A DNA stretch of 51,205 nucleotides from Flavobacterium sp. UBA6195. GTDB taxonomy: Bacteria; Bacteroidota; Bacteroidia; Flavobacteriales; Flavobacteriaceae. Positions 7,981 through 16,043 of this stretch are shown piece after piece. Both the position numbers and the translations under genes were made by a program. Location of the stretch: the NCBI RefSeq assembly GCF_002422095.1, contig NZ_DITB01000060.1, positions 14,939 to 66,143 of the forward strand, in the 5' to 3' direction. The notes below the pieces were generated by a model. That model worked only from the letters and a program-made list of their open reading frames with translations. It had not been told where the DNA came from and searched no databases. Numbering within the stretch: position 1 is the first letter of the stretch; each line of letters begins with the position of its first letter.

Positions 7981-9629
7981 CACCATTAAAAAGATTCAAA
8001 AACCTCATCTTAATCGACAAACAAGACATTTATCAAATCTTCTTGTATTCTATTATCGCTGGATTAATCAGTTTGTCGTTGCCTTTGGGAATTCAATCAA
8101 TTATCAACTTTATTCAGGCTGGAAAAGTTAGCACTTCTTGGATAATCTTAGTTGTTATTGTAGTTGTTGGTGTAGCCTTTGTAGGTTTGTTAAAAATAAT
8201 GCAATTTCGAATCACAGAGAACTTACAGCAAAAAATATTTGTGCGCTCGTCATTTGAATTTGCATATCGTTTTCCAAAAATAAAATTCAATGAATTACAC
8301 AATCAATATCCACCAGAATTAGCGAATCGATTTTTTGATACGTTAACGGTTCAAAAAGGATTTACTAAACTTTTATTGGATATTTCTGGAGCTGCTTTGC
8401 AAATATTTTTCGGTATTATTTTACTTTCTTTATATCATTCCTTTTTTATCTTTTTTGGCCTTATACTTTTGATATTATTGTATTTGATTTTCAAAATCAA
8501 CTTCAATATAGGATTAGAAACCAGTTTAAAAGAATCGAAGTACAAATACAAAATTGCACATTGGTTACAAGAAATTGCTAGAAATCATTTAAGTTTTAAA
8601 AGCAATTCTATTTTTAATTATTCGCTACACAAAAACGATAAACTGGTTAATGAATATCTGAAACAAAGAGAAAGTCATTTTCAGGTTTTAATGAAGCAAT
8701 TTGTTCAACTAACGGGTTTTAAAATTTTAATCACTGCTGGTCTATTAATAATTGGAGGGTTATTAGTAATCAATCAACAAATGAACATCGGACAATTTGT
8801 TGCAGCTGAAATTATCATTTTGAGTATTATTGCAGCGGTTGAAAAACTGTTTTCTGGATTAGAATTGTTTTACGACGTATTAACATCTTTAGAGAAATTA
8901 GGTTCGGTTGTGGATATGGAGTTAGAAGAAGATGTTCAAAACTCAAATTATTTAGTCGATAAAAACAAAATAACGATTGAAACAGAAAACGTTTCTTTTT
9001 CATATCCAAAATCCGATAAAGAAATACTAAAAAACATCAATTTATCGATTGAACCAAAACAAAACACCTTAATTTTAGGTGAAAATGGTTCTGGAAAAAC
9101 AACTTTAATTCGTTTGTTAGCGCGATTAATTGAACCAACATCGGGAAGTATTTTTATCAATAATACCAATTATAAAAAATATTCTTCAGATGAATATCGC
9201 TCTAAAATAGGAATTATTACAGCTCAGGAAATGCCTTTTGAAGGAACCATTCTTGAAAACATCACATGTAATAATCCTGAAATTAAAATGGAAATGGTAT
9301 TTGAATTAGTAGAAAAATTAAAACTTACCGAAGCCATAAAAGCGCTACCAAAAGGTTTAGATACCCCAATTTCATCTGAAGGAAAACAAATCAATTCATC
9401 AACAATACAAAAAATTGTATTAGCTCGATGTATCATCAATGAACCGAAACTATTGTTCTTAGAAAACCCTTTAGACAAATCTGACGAACAAACTTGTAAA
9501 GAAATCATTGATTTCTTGAGTGAAGAAAAACATCCATGGACACTCGTTGTTGCAAGTAAAAACAATTATTGGAAACAAATTTGTAAGCAAACCATTCTTT
9601 TGGAAAAAGGTGAAATTAAATCCATTTAA
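7977..9629 (+). CDS. ABC transporter permease-ATPase fusion with degenerate ATPase
   Basis: A protein of 550 residues: a type I exporter membrane domain (about residues 15-300, with hydrophobic stretches near 22-45, 58-76, 138-172 and 250-290) fused to a nucleotide-binding domain (about 340-550). Walker A is intact (GENGSGKTT, residues 368-376) and a Q-loop exists (TAQEMPFEGTILENI). Other ATPase parts are altered: the signature LSGGQ is replaced by a stretch around GKQINSSTIQ; Walker B reads LLFLEN, with Glu496 where Asp is expected and Asn497 where the catalytic Glu is expected; the H-loop reads VVASKNN, with Ser527 for His. The family exports peptides, toxins or lipids. With the following HlyD and TolC genes it makes a trans-envelope exporter. 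No N-terminal peptidase domain is present. Reduced or absent hydrolysis is an inference. Confidence 0.88.
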   Translation: MTPLKRFKNLILIDKQDIYQIFLYSIIAGLISLSLPLGIQSIINFIQAGKVSTSWIILVVIVVVGVAFVGLLKIMQFRITENLQQKIFVRSSFEFAYRFPKIKFNELHNQYPPELANRFFDTLTVQKGFTKLLLDISGAALQIFFGIILLSLYHSFFIFFGLILLILLYLIFKINFNIGLETSLKESKYKYKIAHWLQEIARNHLSFKSNSIFNYSLHKNDKLVNEYLKQRESHFQVLMKQFVQLTGFKILITAGLLIIGGLLVINQQMNIGQFVAAEIIILSIIAAVEKLFSGLELFYDVLTSLEKLGSVVDMELEEDVQNSNYLVDKNKITIETENVSFSYPKSDKEILKNINLSIEPKQNTLILGENGSGKTTLIRLLARLIEPTSGSIFINNTNYKKYSSDEYRSKIGIITAQEMPFEGTILENITCNNPEIKMEMVFELVEKLKLTEAIKALPKGLDTPISSEGKQINSSTIQKIVLARCIINEPKLLFLENPLDKSDEQTCKEIIDFLSEEKHPWTLVVASKNNYWKQICKQTILLEKGEIKSI

Positions 9630-9632
9630 GCC

Positions 9633-10976
9633 ATGCTAAACATTACAAAAAATAGAATTGATCAATTCGTAAAGTTAGAGCAATTCAAATCAGGACAAAT
9701 ATTCAAAGAACAAAAGCATTACAAAGTAATTCGAAAGATTATTTGGGCATTTGTAATTATTTGTGCTTTATTTCTTTTTCTTCCATGGACACAAAATATT
9801 CAAGGAACAGGAAATGTAACCACTTTAAAGCCAAATCAGCGTCCACAAACCATTCAAACTATTATTGGTGGCCGAATCGAAAAATGGTACGTAAACGAAG
9901 GTGATTTTGTTAAAAAAGGTGATACTATTTTGTTTATTTCCGAGATTAAAGAAGATTATTTAGATCCAAATTTGATTGAAAATACAGGAAATCAAGTAAA
10001 AGCTAAAGAAAATGCAGTTACTTCTTATGCTGATAAAGTAAAAGCATTAGAAGCTCAAATGGGCGCAATTCAAAATGAAAAAAATCTGAAATTAAAACAA
10101 GCGCAAAACAAATTAAAACAGTCGTATTTAAAAGTACAAAGTGACAGTATTGATTTTGAAGCAACAAAAACACAGCTTAAAATTGCTAAAACCCAATATA
10201 CACGTTCTGTAAACTTAAACAAAGAAGGTTTAAAACCAATGACCGATGTGGAAGAAAAACGTATGAAGTTACAAGAAACCGAAGCAAAAATTATAACGCA
10301 AGAAAACAAATATATTGCTAGTAAAAACGAGGTTTTAAATGCTACAATGGAGCTCAACAGAATTAGCGCTGAATATGCGGAAAAAACTGCAAAAACTAGT
10401 AGCGACAAACAAACTGCTTTAAGTTCACAATTTGATACAGAAGCACAGGTAAATAAACTTAAAAACCAATATAAAAACTATCAAATTAGAAATGGATTGT
10501 ATTACATTACTGCTCCACAAGATGGTTATGTAAACAGAGCTTTACAATCTGGAATTGGTGAAACCATTAAGGAAGGGACTGCTGTTGTAAGTATTATGCC
10601 AGCAAAATATGATATAGCTGTTGAAACTTACATTGAACCGATGGATTTTCCATTAATTAACAAAGGAGAAAAAGTAAGAGTTTGGTTTGATGGTTGGCCT
10701 ACAATTGTTTTCAGCGGATGGCCTGATGTTTCTTACGGAACTTTTGGAGGAATAATTGTTGCCAAAGAAAATTTCATTAGTCCAAACGGAAAATACCGAG
10801 TGCTAATTGCTCCCGACCCGAAAGATAAAAAATGGCCAAAGCAACTAAGCATAGGAGCTGGAACTCAAACTTTAGCATTACTAGACGATGTGCCAATTTG
10901 GTTTGAAATTTGGCGAACTCTAAATGGATTTCCTCCTAATTTTTACCAACCTGCAACAGAAAACACTAAAAAATAA
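9633..10976 (+). CDS. HlyD family membrane-fusion (periplasmic adaptor) protein
   Basis: A protein of 447 residues. A short cytoplasmic tail is followed by one membrane segment (about 33-51, IIWAFVIICALFLFLPW). Then comes a lipoyl-like half domain (GGRIEKWYVNEGDFVKKGDTI), a long coiled-coil hairpin rich in Lys, Glu and Gln (about 125-275), the second lipoyl half (YITAPQDGYVNRALQSGIGETIKEG) and a C-terminal beta-barrel. This is the standard adaptor that joins an inner-membrane ABC exporter to a TolC channel. It starts 3 bp after the ABC gene and its stop overlaps the TolC start, so all four proteins come from one mRNA. No cargo gene is seen beside it. Confidence 0.92.
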   Translation: MLNITKNRIDQFVKLEQFKSGQIFKEQKHYKVIRKIIWAFVIICALFLFLPWTQNIQGTGNVTTLKPNQRPQTIQTIIGGRIEKWYVNEGDFVKKGDTILFISEIKEDYLDPNLIENTGNQVKAKENAVTSYADKVKALEAQMGAIQNEKNLKLKQAQNKLKQSYLKVQSDSIDFEATKTQLKIAKTQYTRSVNLNKEGLKPMTDVEEKRMKLQETEAKIITQENKYIASKNEVLNATMELNRISAEYAEKTAKTSSDKQTALSSQFDTEAQVNKLKNQYKNYQIRNGLYYITAPQDGYVNRALQSGIGETIKEGTAVVSIMPAKYDIAVETYIEPMDFPLINKGEKVRVWFDGWPTIVFSGWPDVSYGTFGGIIVAKENFISPNGKYRVLIAPDPKDKKWPKQLSIGAGTQTLALLDDVPIWFEIWRTLNGFPPNFYQPATENTKK

Positions 10977-12364
10977 TGAAATCGAGACTATTTTATATCT
11001 TCATTTTCATTTGTAGTTCAATGAATTTATTTGGGCAAAATAACCCAACAGAATTCACGTACAATGAATTTTTAGGTTATGTAAAAAAATACCATCCATT
11101 AGTAAAACAAGCCGATTTAAAATTAAACGAAGCCCAAGCTAATTTAATGCAAGCGCGAGGTGCTTTTGATCCAAAAATTGAAGTAGATTTTAATGAAAAA
11201 CAATTTAAAGACAATGAATATTACTCTATTTTAAACAGTAGTTTTAAAATTCCTACTTGGTACGGAATTGAGCTTAAAGCCGGATTTGATAATGCTGAAG
11301 GAATGTATGTTAATCCTGAAAACACATTACCAAATAGTGGATTAACCTCGTTTGGAATCTCAATTCCTGTTGGACAAGGATTATTCATTAATCAGCGAAT
11401 GGCTGATATTAGAAAAGCGAAAATTGCACAAAATTTAAATGCGGCCGAACGTAATTTACAAGCAATTGAAGTTTTGTATGAAGCTTCTATAAGCTATGCA
11501 AACTGGAAAAGAGCTTTTGAAGAAGTAAAATTATATGAAAATTACCTTGTTAATGCGTCAAATCGATATAAAGGAATTGAAAAATTAATCTCAGAAGGCG
11601 ATAAACCAGCAATTGACAGCATTGAAGCAGGAATTGTTGTAAAAACAAGATTGTTAAATTTAGAAGACGCTAAATTAAAACTTATTAAGGCGAAGTTAGA
11701 ATTATCAAACTATTTATGGTTAGAAAATAATGTCCCTTTAGAATTAAAGGATGATTTAATACCCGAAATTACATTATCAAAAACGATAAAAGAAGTTTTA
11801 CAGATAAATGAATTAAGAACAATTGATTTAGACAATCATCCAAAAATTCAAGCTTTAGATGCTAAAATTGCAATGCTAAAAGTGGATCGAAAATTAAAAG
11901 CAAATGCGCTTTTACCCAAGTTAGATTTGAGTTACAATTATTTATCAGAACCCAGTTATATTGACAATTATCGTTTTGAAGATTATAAAATTGGTGTAAA
12001 TTTTTCGTTTCCAATATTTTTACGAAAAGAACGCGGAAGTTTAAAATTATCCGATTTAAAAATTCAGGATTCAGAATTTGGGCTACAATTTGAACGAAAA
12101 AATTTGGAAAACAAAATCAAAGCACAACAGCAAGAAATTGTTTCGCTTCAAAAACAGCAAGATTACAATGATAAATTAGTAAAAGATTTTACCACATTGC
12201 TAAACGCAGAAGACCGTTTATTTGAAATGGGAGAAAGTTCTTTATTTATTATTAATTCTAGAGAGAATTCATTGGTGAGTTCACAAATTAATGAAATTGC
12301 TCTTGAAAATCGCTATTTGAATGCTGTAATCGGATTATATAAAACATTGGCAAATCCACAATAA
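10976..12364 (+). CDS. TolC family outer-membrane efflux protein
   Basis: A protein of 462 residues. A signal peptide (MKSRLFYIFIFICSSMNLFGQ) is followed by two related helical repeats typical of the TolC fold; landmarks are LGYVKKYHPLVKQADLKLNEA near the start and YKIGVNFSFPIFLRKERG in the second half. The trimer would form the outer-membrane exit duct for the ABC-HlyD pump encoded just upstream. ATG overlaps the preceding stop (TAATG). It is the last gene of the operon, which closes with a strong hairpin at 12370-12394. The substrate is unknown. Confidence 0.92.
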   Translation: MKSRLFYIFIFICSSMNLFGQNNPTEFTYNEFLGYVKKYHPLVKQADLKLNEAQANLMQARGAFDPKIEVDFNEKQFKDNEYYSILNSSFKIPTWYGIELKAGFDNAEGMYVNPENTLPNSGLTSFGISIPVGQGLFINQRMADIRKAKIAQNLNAAERNLQAIEVLYEASISYANWKRAFEEVKLYENYLVNASNRYKGIEKLISEGDKPAIDSIEAGIVVKTRLLNLEDAKLKLIKAKLELSNYLWLENNVPLELKDDLIPEITLSKTIKEVLQINELRTIDLDNHPKIQALDAKIAMLKVDRKLKANALLPKLDLSYNYLSEPSYIDNYRFEDYKIGVNFSFPIFLRKERGSLKLSDLKIQDSEFGLQFERKNLENKIKAQQQEIVSLQKQQDYNDKLVKDFTTLLNAEDRLFEMGESSLFIINSRENSLVSSQINEIALENRYLNAVIGLYKTLANPQ

Positions 12365-12369
12365 ATAAA

Positions 12370-12396
12370 AAAACCTTCGCAATGCGAAGGTTTTTA
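12370..12396. terminator. Bidirectional terminator between tolC-like and RRM genes
   Basis: AAAACCTTCGC (12370-12380), loop AAT, GCGAAGGTTTT (12384-12394) followed by T on the plus strand and by A-rich sequence on the other side. It serves both convergent genes. Confidence 0.85.
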
Positions 12397-12416
12397 ATTT
12401 TATATCCAAAAAAATA

Positions 12417-12746
12417 TTAGTAACGACCTCTGTTGTTATCTCTATTGTTCGAATAACCACCTCTACCACCTGAATTACGATCGAAGCTTCTTCTTTCGCC
12501 TTCTGGTTTTGGTTCAGATTTGTTAACTACGATTTTTCTACCTTCGATAGTTCCACCGTTTAATTCGTCGATTGCTTTTTGAGCCTCAGCATCATTAGCC
12601 ATTTCAACAAACCCAAATCCTTTACTTCTTCCGGTAAATTTATCTGAGATAATTTTAACTGATTCTACAGCTCCATACTCTTCAAAATAACCTCTTAAAT
12701 CTGCTTCCTCTACACTGAATGGAAGACTTCCTACAAAAATGTTCAT
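12417..12746 (-). CDS. RNA-binding protein with one RRM domain
   Basis: A protein of 109 residues. One RNA recognition motif fills residues 1-78: RNP2 is IFVGSL (3-8) and RNP1 is KGFGFVEM (42-49). The tail (about 80-109) is rich in Arg, Gly, Asn and Ser (GGRGGYSNNRDNN), like eukaryotic and cyanobacterial glycine-rich RNA-binding proteins. Such small RRM proteins are abundant in Bacteroidota, where they bind single-stranded RNA; a role as RNA chaperone is likely but not proven by the sequence. Monocistronic, with a -7 box TACCTTTG at 12769-12776. Confidence 0.93.
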   Translation of the reverse strand: MNIFVGSLPFSVEEADLRGYFEEYGAVESVKIISDKFTGRSKGFGFVEMANDAEAQKAIDELNGGTIEGRKIVVNKSEPKPEGERRSFDRNSGGRGGYSNNRDNNRGRY

Positions 12747-12768
12747 CTATGAAAAATTTAATTCCTTA

Positions 12769-12776
12769 CAAAGGTA
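12769..12776 (-). promoter_or_regulatory. -7 box of the RRM gene
   Basis: TACCTTTG on the minus strand matches TAnnTTTG, 22 bp before ATG 12746. No clear -33 box. Confidence 0.6.
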
Positions 12777-12915
12777 GGCTATTTAATGTTGTTAAAAGGT
12801 TAAAGTTTGGTTTATTTTCAAAAACAACCCATTTTCGCTAAAAATTTCAAAATCAAAAAGTTAGTTTTTTAAAATATTTTCAATTTCAGACCGTTTATAT
12901 TTAAAAATTTTTTAT

Positions 12916-12952
12916 AAAAAGAAAGACAACCTTTCGATTGTCTTTCTTTTAC
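12916..12952 (-). terminator. Terminator after the CoA-transferase gene
   Basis: AAAGAAAGACAA (12918-12929) and TTGTCTTTCTTT (12938-12949) form a 12-bp perfect stem; on the minus strand it is followed by T-rich sequence. Confidence 0.8.
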
Positions 12953-12967
12953 TAACTCTAAATTATT

Positions 12968-14245
12968 CTACTTATGCAAACCAATCATTTCATAATAAGA
13001 ACGCTCAATGGTTTCTTGATGGTTAGGGTGTGCAATTTTGACTAACTCTGCAACTCTTTGTTTTAGTGTTTTTCCATATAAATCAGCAATACCGTTTTCG
13101 GTAATGATGTAATGAGCATGTGCTCGAGTTGTTACCACTCCTGCTCCTTGTTTTAAATAAGGCACAATTCTACTCTCACCTCTTTTCGTAATCGAAGGTA
13201 AGGCGATAATAGCTTTTCCACCTTCACTTAATGATGCTCCTCGAATAAAATCCATTTGACCACCAACTCCAGAATACATAGTGCTTCCGATAGAATCCGC
13301 ACAAACTTGACCAGTTAAATCTACTTCTATAGCAGAATTAATAGCCACCATTCTTGGATTTCTACGAATTCGAGCCGTATCATTTACCATTGAAGATTCC
13401 TTCATTTCGATAAACGGATTATCATCCACAAAATCATACAATCGTTTTGATCCCATTAAGAAAGTTGCTAAAGCTCTACCTCTTAATGTTCCTTTATAAT
13501 TACAGTTTATGACATCGTTTTCTATCAAATCGATAACACCATCGGAAAACATTTCGGTGTGCAATCCTAAATCTTTGTGATTCGTTAATTTACTCAATGC
13601 CGCATTTGGTATCGAACCAATTCCCATTTGAAGAGTACTTTTATCTTCAATTAAAGAGGCTACATAAGCACCTATTTTTTCTTCCTCAGCAGTAAATGGA
13701 GCCACATCGTGTGCATAAATAGGTAAATTTACATCTACTAAATAATCAATTTCAGAAACGTGTAAAATCCCATCACCAAAAGTTCTTGGCATTTGCGGAT
13801 TTACTTGAGCTACAACTATTTTTGCATTTTCAATTGCCGCTACCGAAGCTTCAACCGAAACCCCTAAAGAACAATATCCATGACTATCAGGTGGTGAAAC
13901 GTGTATAAATGCTACATCTAATTTCACTACATTTTTTCTAAACAATAAAGGCAATTCACTTAAAAAAACCGGAGTGTAAGAACCGTTTCCTGCTTTTAAA
14001 GTATGACGAACATTAGCACCAATAAAAAAGGAATTTACGTGAAAACTTTCTGCTAATTCAGGATTAGCATAAGGCGCATCACCTTCTGTGTGTAGATGAC
14101 ATAGTTCTACATTTCTAAGCTCAGATGCTCTATCTGTTAACGCTTTTGTTAAAATTGTTGGCGTAGCAGCTGCTGCCTGAACGTAGACCCTATCGCCACT
14201 TTTTACTACTTGTACAGCTTCCGCTGCGGTTACATATTTTCCCAT
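12968..14245 (-). CDS. Acetyl-CoA hydrolase/transferase family CoA-transferase
   Basis: A protein of 425 residues. The family (4-hydroxybutyrate and acetate/butyrate CoA-transferases) moves CoA between acyl groups through a glutamyl-CoA intermediate; the probable catalytic residue is Glu231 in HTEMFSDG. Other landmarks are the glycine-rich QMGIGSIPNAAL (about 207-217), VSPPDSHGYCSLG (117-129) and GGQMDFIRGA near the C-terminus. No signal peptide. Which acyl-CoA is used is not readable; succinyl-CoA:acetate or acetate release are possibilities in this phylum. Transcribed alone, divergent from map, with a -7 box (14266-14273) and a CRP-shaped dyad upstream (14292-14313). Confidence 0.88.
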   Translation of the reverse strand: MGKYVTAAEAVQVVKSGDRVYVQAAAATPTILTKALTDRASELRNVELCHLHTEGDAPYANPELAESFHVNSFFIGANVRHTLKAGNGSYTPVFLSELPLLFRKNVVKLDVAFIHVSPPDSHGYCSLGVSVEASVAAIENAKIVVAQVNPQMPRTFGDGILHVSEIDYLVDVNLPIYAHDVAPFTAEEEKIGAYVASLIEDKSTLQMGIGSIPNAALSKLTNHKDLGLHTEMFSDGVIDLIENDVINCNYKGTLRGRALATFLMGSKRLYDFVDDNPFIEMKESSMVNDTARIRRNPRMVAINSAIEVDLTGQVCADSIGSTMYSGVGGQMDFIRGASLSEGGKAIIALPSITKRGESRIVPYLKQGAGVVTTRAHAHYIITENGIADLYGKTLKQRVAELVKIAHPNHQETIERSYYEMIGLHK

Positions 14246-14265
14246 ACCTAATGAAATTTATACTG

Positions 14266-14273
14266 CAAAATTA
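14266..14273 (-). promoter_or_regulatory. -7 box of the CoA-transferase gene
   Basis: TAATTTTG on the minus strand matches TAnnTTTG. The predicted start near 14262 leaves a leader of about 17 nt. Confidence 0.65.
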
Positions 14274-14291
14274 TGCTCTAATTTAGGGATA

Positions 14292-14313
14292 AAATATGAC
14301 AATTCTCATATTT
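14292..14313. promoter_or_regulatory. CRP-shaped dyad upstream of the CoA-transferase gene
   Basis: AAATATGA, spacer CAATTC, TCATATTT: a perfect 8+6+8 dyad. The core TATGA-N6-TCATA has the half-site spacing of CRP sites (TGTGA-N6-TCACA). Its centre is about 40 bp upstream of the predicted transcription start. Confidence 0.45.
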
Positions 14314-14399
14314 AGTTACAGGTTTTGGGTTAATGGCAATAAGCTATTCCAATTTAAAATTGAATTATGAATTTGTACTTATAATTGAACTTGAATTCG

Positions 14400-14407
14400 T
14401 ACTTTTG
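14400..14407 (+). promoter_or_regulatory. -7 box of map
   Basis: TACTTTTG matches TAnnTTTG, 17 bp before ATG 14425. The nearest upstream TTTG (14372-14375) is 24 bp away, longer than usual. Confidence 0.6.
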
Positions 14408-14424
14408 CTTCGAAATTTTGCATT

Positions 14425-15243
14425 ATGATTGTAATTAAAACTCTTGAAGAAATCGAATTGATGCGCGAAAGTGCTTTAATTGTTTCAAAAACGTTAGGAA
14501 TGATTGCTAAGGAAATTAAACCTGGCGTAACTACTTTATATTTAGACAAATTAGCAGAAGATTTTCTTCGTTCGCACGGAGCAGAACCTGCATTTTTAGG
14601 CATGTATGGGTTTCCGAATTCGCTTTGTATGAGTCCAAACACACAAGTAGTTCACGGCATTCCTAATAATATTCCGTTACAAGATGGCGATATTATTTCG
14701 GTAGATTGTGGTGCTTTTAAAAATGGTTTTTATGGCGATCATGCGTACACTTTTGAAGTAGGTGAAGTAGCTCCAGAAACTAAAAAACTACTTCAAGTTA
14801 CTAAAGAATCGCTTTACGTTGGAATTCGTGAAACTAAAGTGGGTAATCGTGTAGAAGATATCGGACATGCAATTCAACAATACTGTGAAAGTCATGGTTA
14901 TGGTGTGGTTCGTGAATTATGCGGACACGGTTTAGGTAGAAAAATGCACGAAGATCCAGAAGTTCCTAATTACGGAAAACGCGGTCGCGGAAAAAAATTA
15001 GTCAACGGAATGGTTATCGCAATTGAACCGATGATTAATATGGGAACCAAAAACATCAAACAACATAAAGACGGTTGGACCATTACCACAGCTGATGGAA
15101 AACCAAGTGCACACTTCGAACATGATGTAGCAATCGTTGACGGAAAACCTGAATTATTATCCACTTTTGCTTACATCTATGAAGCTTTAGGAATTGTAAG
15201 TAATGAAGAAGATGGATTGAGACAAAAACCTTTAGTGCTGTAA
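14425..15243 (+). CDS. map: Methionine aminopeptidase, type I
   Basis: A protein of 272 residues, the usual size. It removes the initiator methionine from new proteins using two metal ions. All expected residues are visible: His78 (HGIP), ligands Asp94 and Asp105 (VDCG, GDHAYTF), His168 (CGHGLG), Glu201 (IEPM) and Glu232 (FEHDVAI). These fall within three residues of the E. coli numbering, so nothing is missing. Cytoplasmic. The stop shares one base with the next start (TAATG), so it is co-transcribed with a methyltransferase. Confidence 0.97.
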   Translation: MIVIKTLEEIELMRESALIVSKTLGMIAKEIKPGVTTLYLDKLAEDFLRSHGAEPAFLGMYGFPNSLCMSPNTQVVHGIPNNIPLQDGDIISVDCGAFKNGFYGDHAYTFEVGEVAPETKKLLQVTKESLYVGIRETKVGNRVEDIGHAIQQYCESHGYGVVRELCGHGLGRKMHEDPEVPNYGKRGRGKKLVNGMVIAIEPMINMGTKNIKQHKDGWTITTADGKPSAHFEHDVAIVDGKPELLSTFAYIYEALGIVSNEEDGLRQKPLVL

Positions 15244-16007
15244 TGAAAAAATTATTCAAGCTTATATTAAACACCATTCCTCGCCCGATATTAATTCGTT
15301 TGAGCATTGTGGTGCGTCCGATTTTAGCTTTTTTATTAAAAGGAAATCGTTTTACAGATCCAATTGATGGAAAAAGCTTTCGTATGTTTTTACCTTACGG
15401 ATATGGAACACAGCGAAACAACGTTTTATCGCCAAGTACGCTTTCTTTAGAAAGACATCGTTTGTTGTGGCTATATTTACAAAATGAAACCGATTTTTTC
15501 ACTGCTCCAAAAAAAGTATTACACTTTGCACCGGAACAAGAATTTTACAAACGTTTTAAAAAACAATCGAATTTAGATTACACTACTACCGATTTGTTTT
15601 CACCATTAGCCGATGTAAAAGCTGATATTTGTAATTTACCTTTTGAAGATAATTCTTATGATATGATTTTGTGTAATCACGTTTTGGAACACATTCCGGA
15701 TGACACAAAAGCGATGCAAGAATTATATCGCGTTTTAAAATCCGGGGGAATGGGCATCTTTCAAATCCCACAAGACTTATCAAGGGCGACTACTTTTGCA
15801 GATGATTCGATTACCGACCCAAAAGAAAGAGCAAAAATCTTCGGTCAATACGATCACGTAAGGGTTTATGGAAGAGATTACTTTGATAAACTAAGAAGTA
15901 TTGGTTTTAAAGTAAATGAAGTAGACTACACCAAAACAATTGCTCCCGAATTAGTAGAAAAATATTGTTTATCAAAAGGAGAAATTATTCCGATTTGTTA
16001 TAAATAA
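15243..16007 (+). CDS. Class I SAM-dependent methyltransferase
   Basis: A protein of 254 residues with a Methyltransf_11-like domain in its second half. Motif I is weak (VLHFAPEQEFYKRF); the acidic-loop and post-motif region are clear: ADICNLPFEDNSYDMILCNHVLEHIPDD, then LYRVLKSGG. The N-terminal 90 residues are basic and hydrophobic (IRLSIVVRPILAFLLKG), suggesting contact with membrane or a lipid-like substrate, but the substrate is not identified. Translationally coupled to map. A 17-bp hairpin follows. Confidence 0.8.
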   Translation: MKKLFKLILNTIPRPILIRLSIVVRPILAFLLKGNRFTDPIDGKSFRMFLPYGYGTQRNNVLSPSTLSLERHRLLWLYLQNETDFFTAPKKVLHFAPEQEFYKRFKKQSNLDYTTTDLFSPLADVKADICNLPFEDNSYDMILCNHVLEHIPDDTKAMQELYRVLKSGGMGIFQIPQDLSRATTFADDSITDPKERAKIFGQYDHVRVYGRDYFDKLRSIGFKVNEVDYTKTIAPELVEKYCLSKGEIIPICYK

Positions 16008-16043
16008 AGAAAAAGGCTTTCACATTGAAAGCCTTTTTCTTTA
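16005..16043. terminator. Bidirectional terminator between methyltransferase and apbE
   Basis: A 17-bp perfect stem, 16005-16021 with 16027-16043, loop ACATT; core AAAGGCTTTC / GAAAGCCTTT. It lies directly against both convergent stop codons. Confidence 0.9.

Noticed and set aside
9224..9565. Open frame of 113 codons on the minus strand inside the ABC transporter gene
   Set aside because: It mirrors the nucleotide-binding domain and shows no family motif or start signals.
12747..12967. Small RNA or gene in the gap between the RRM and CoA-transferase genes
   Set aside because: Apart from a -7 box and one terminator hairpin I see only AT-rich sequence without a second promoter or structure.
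14368..14404. Direct repeat GAATTTGTACTT / GAATTCGTACTT before map
   Set aside because: Two short near-copies in AT-rich DNA overlapping the -7 box; too little to claim an operator.
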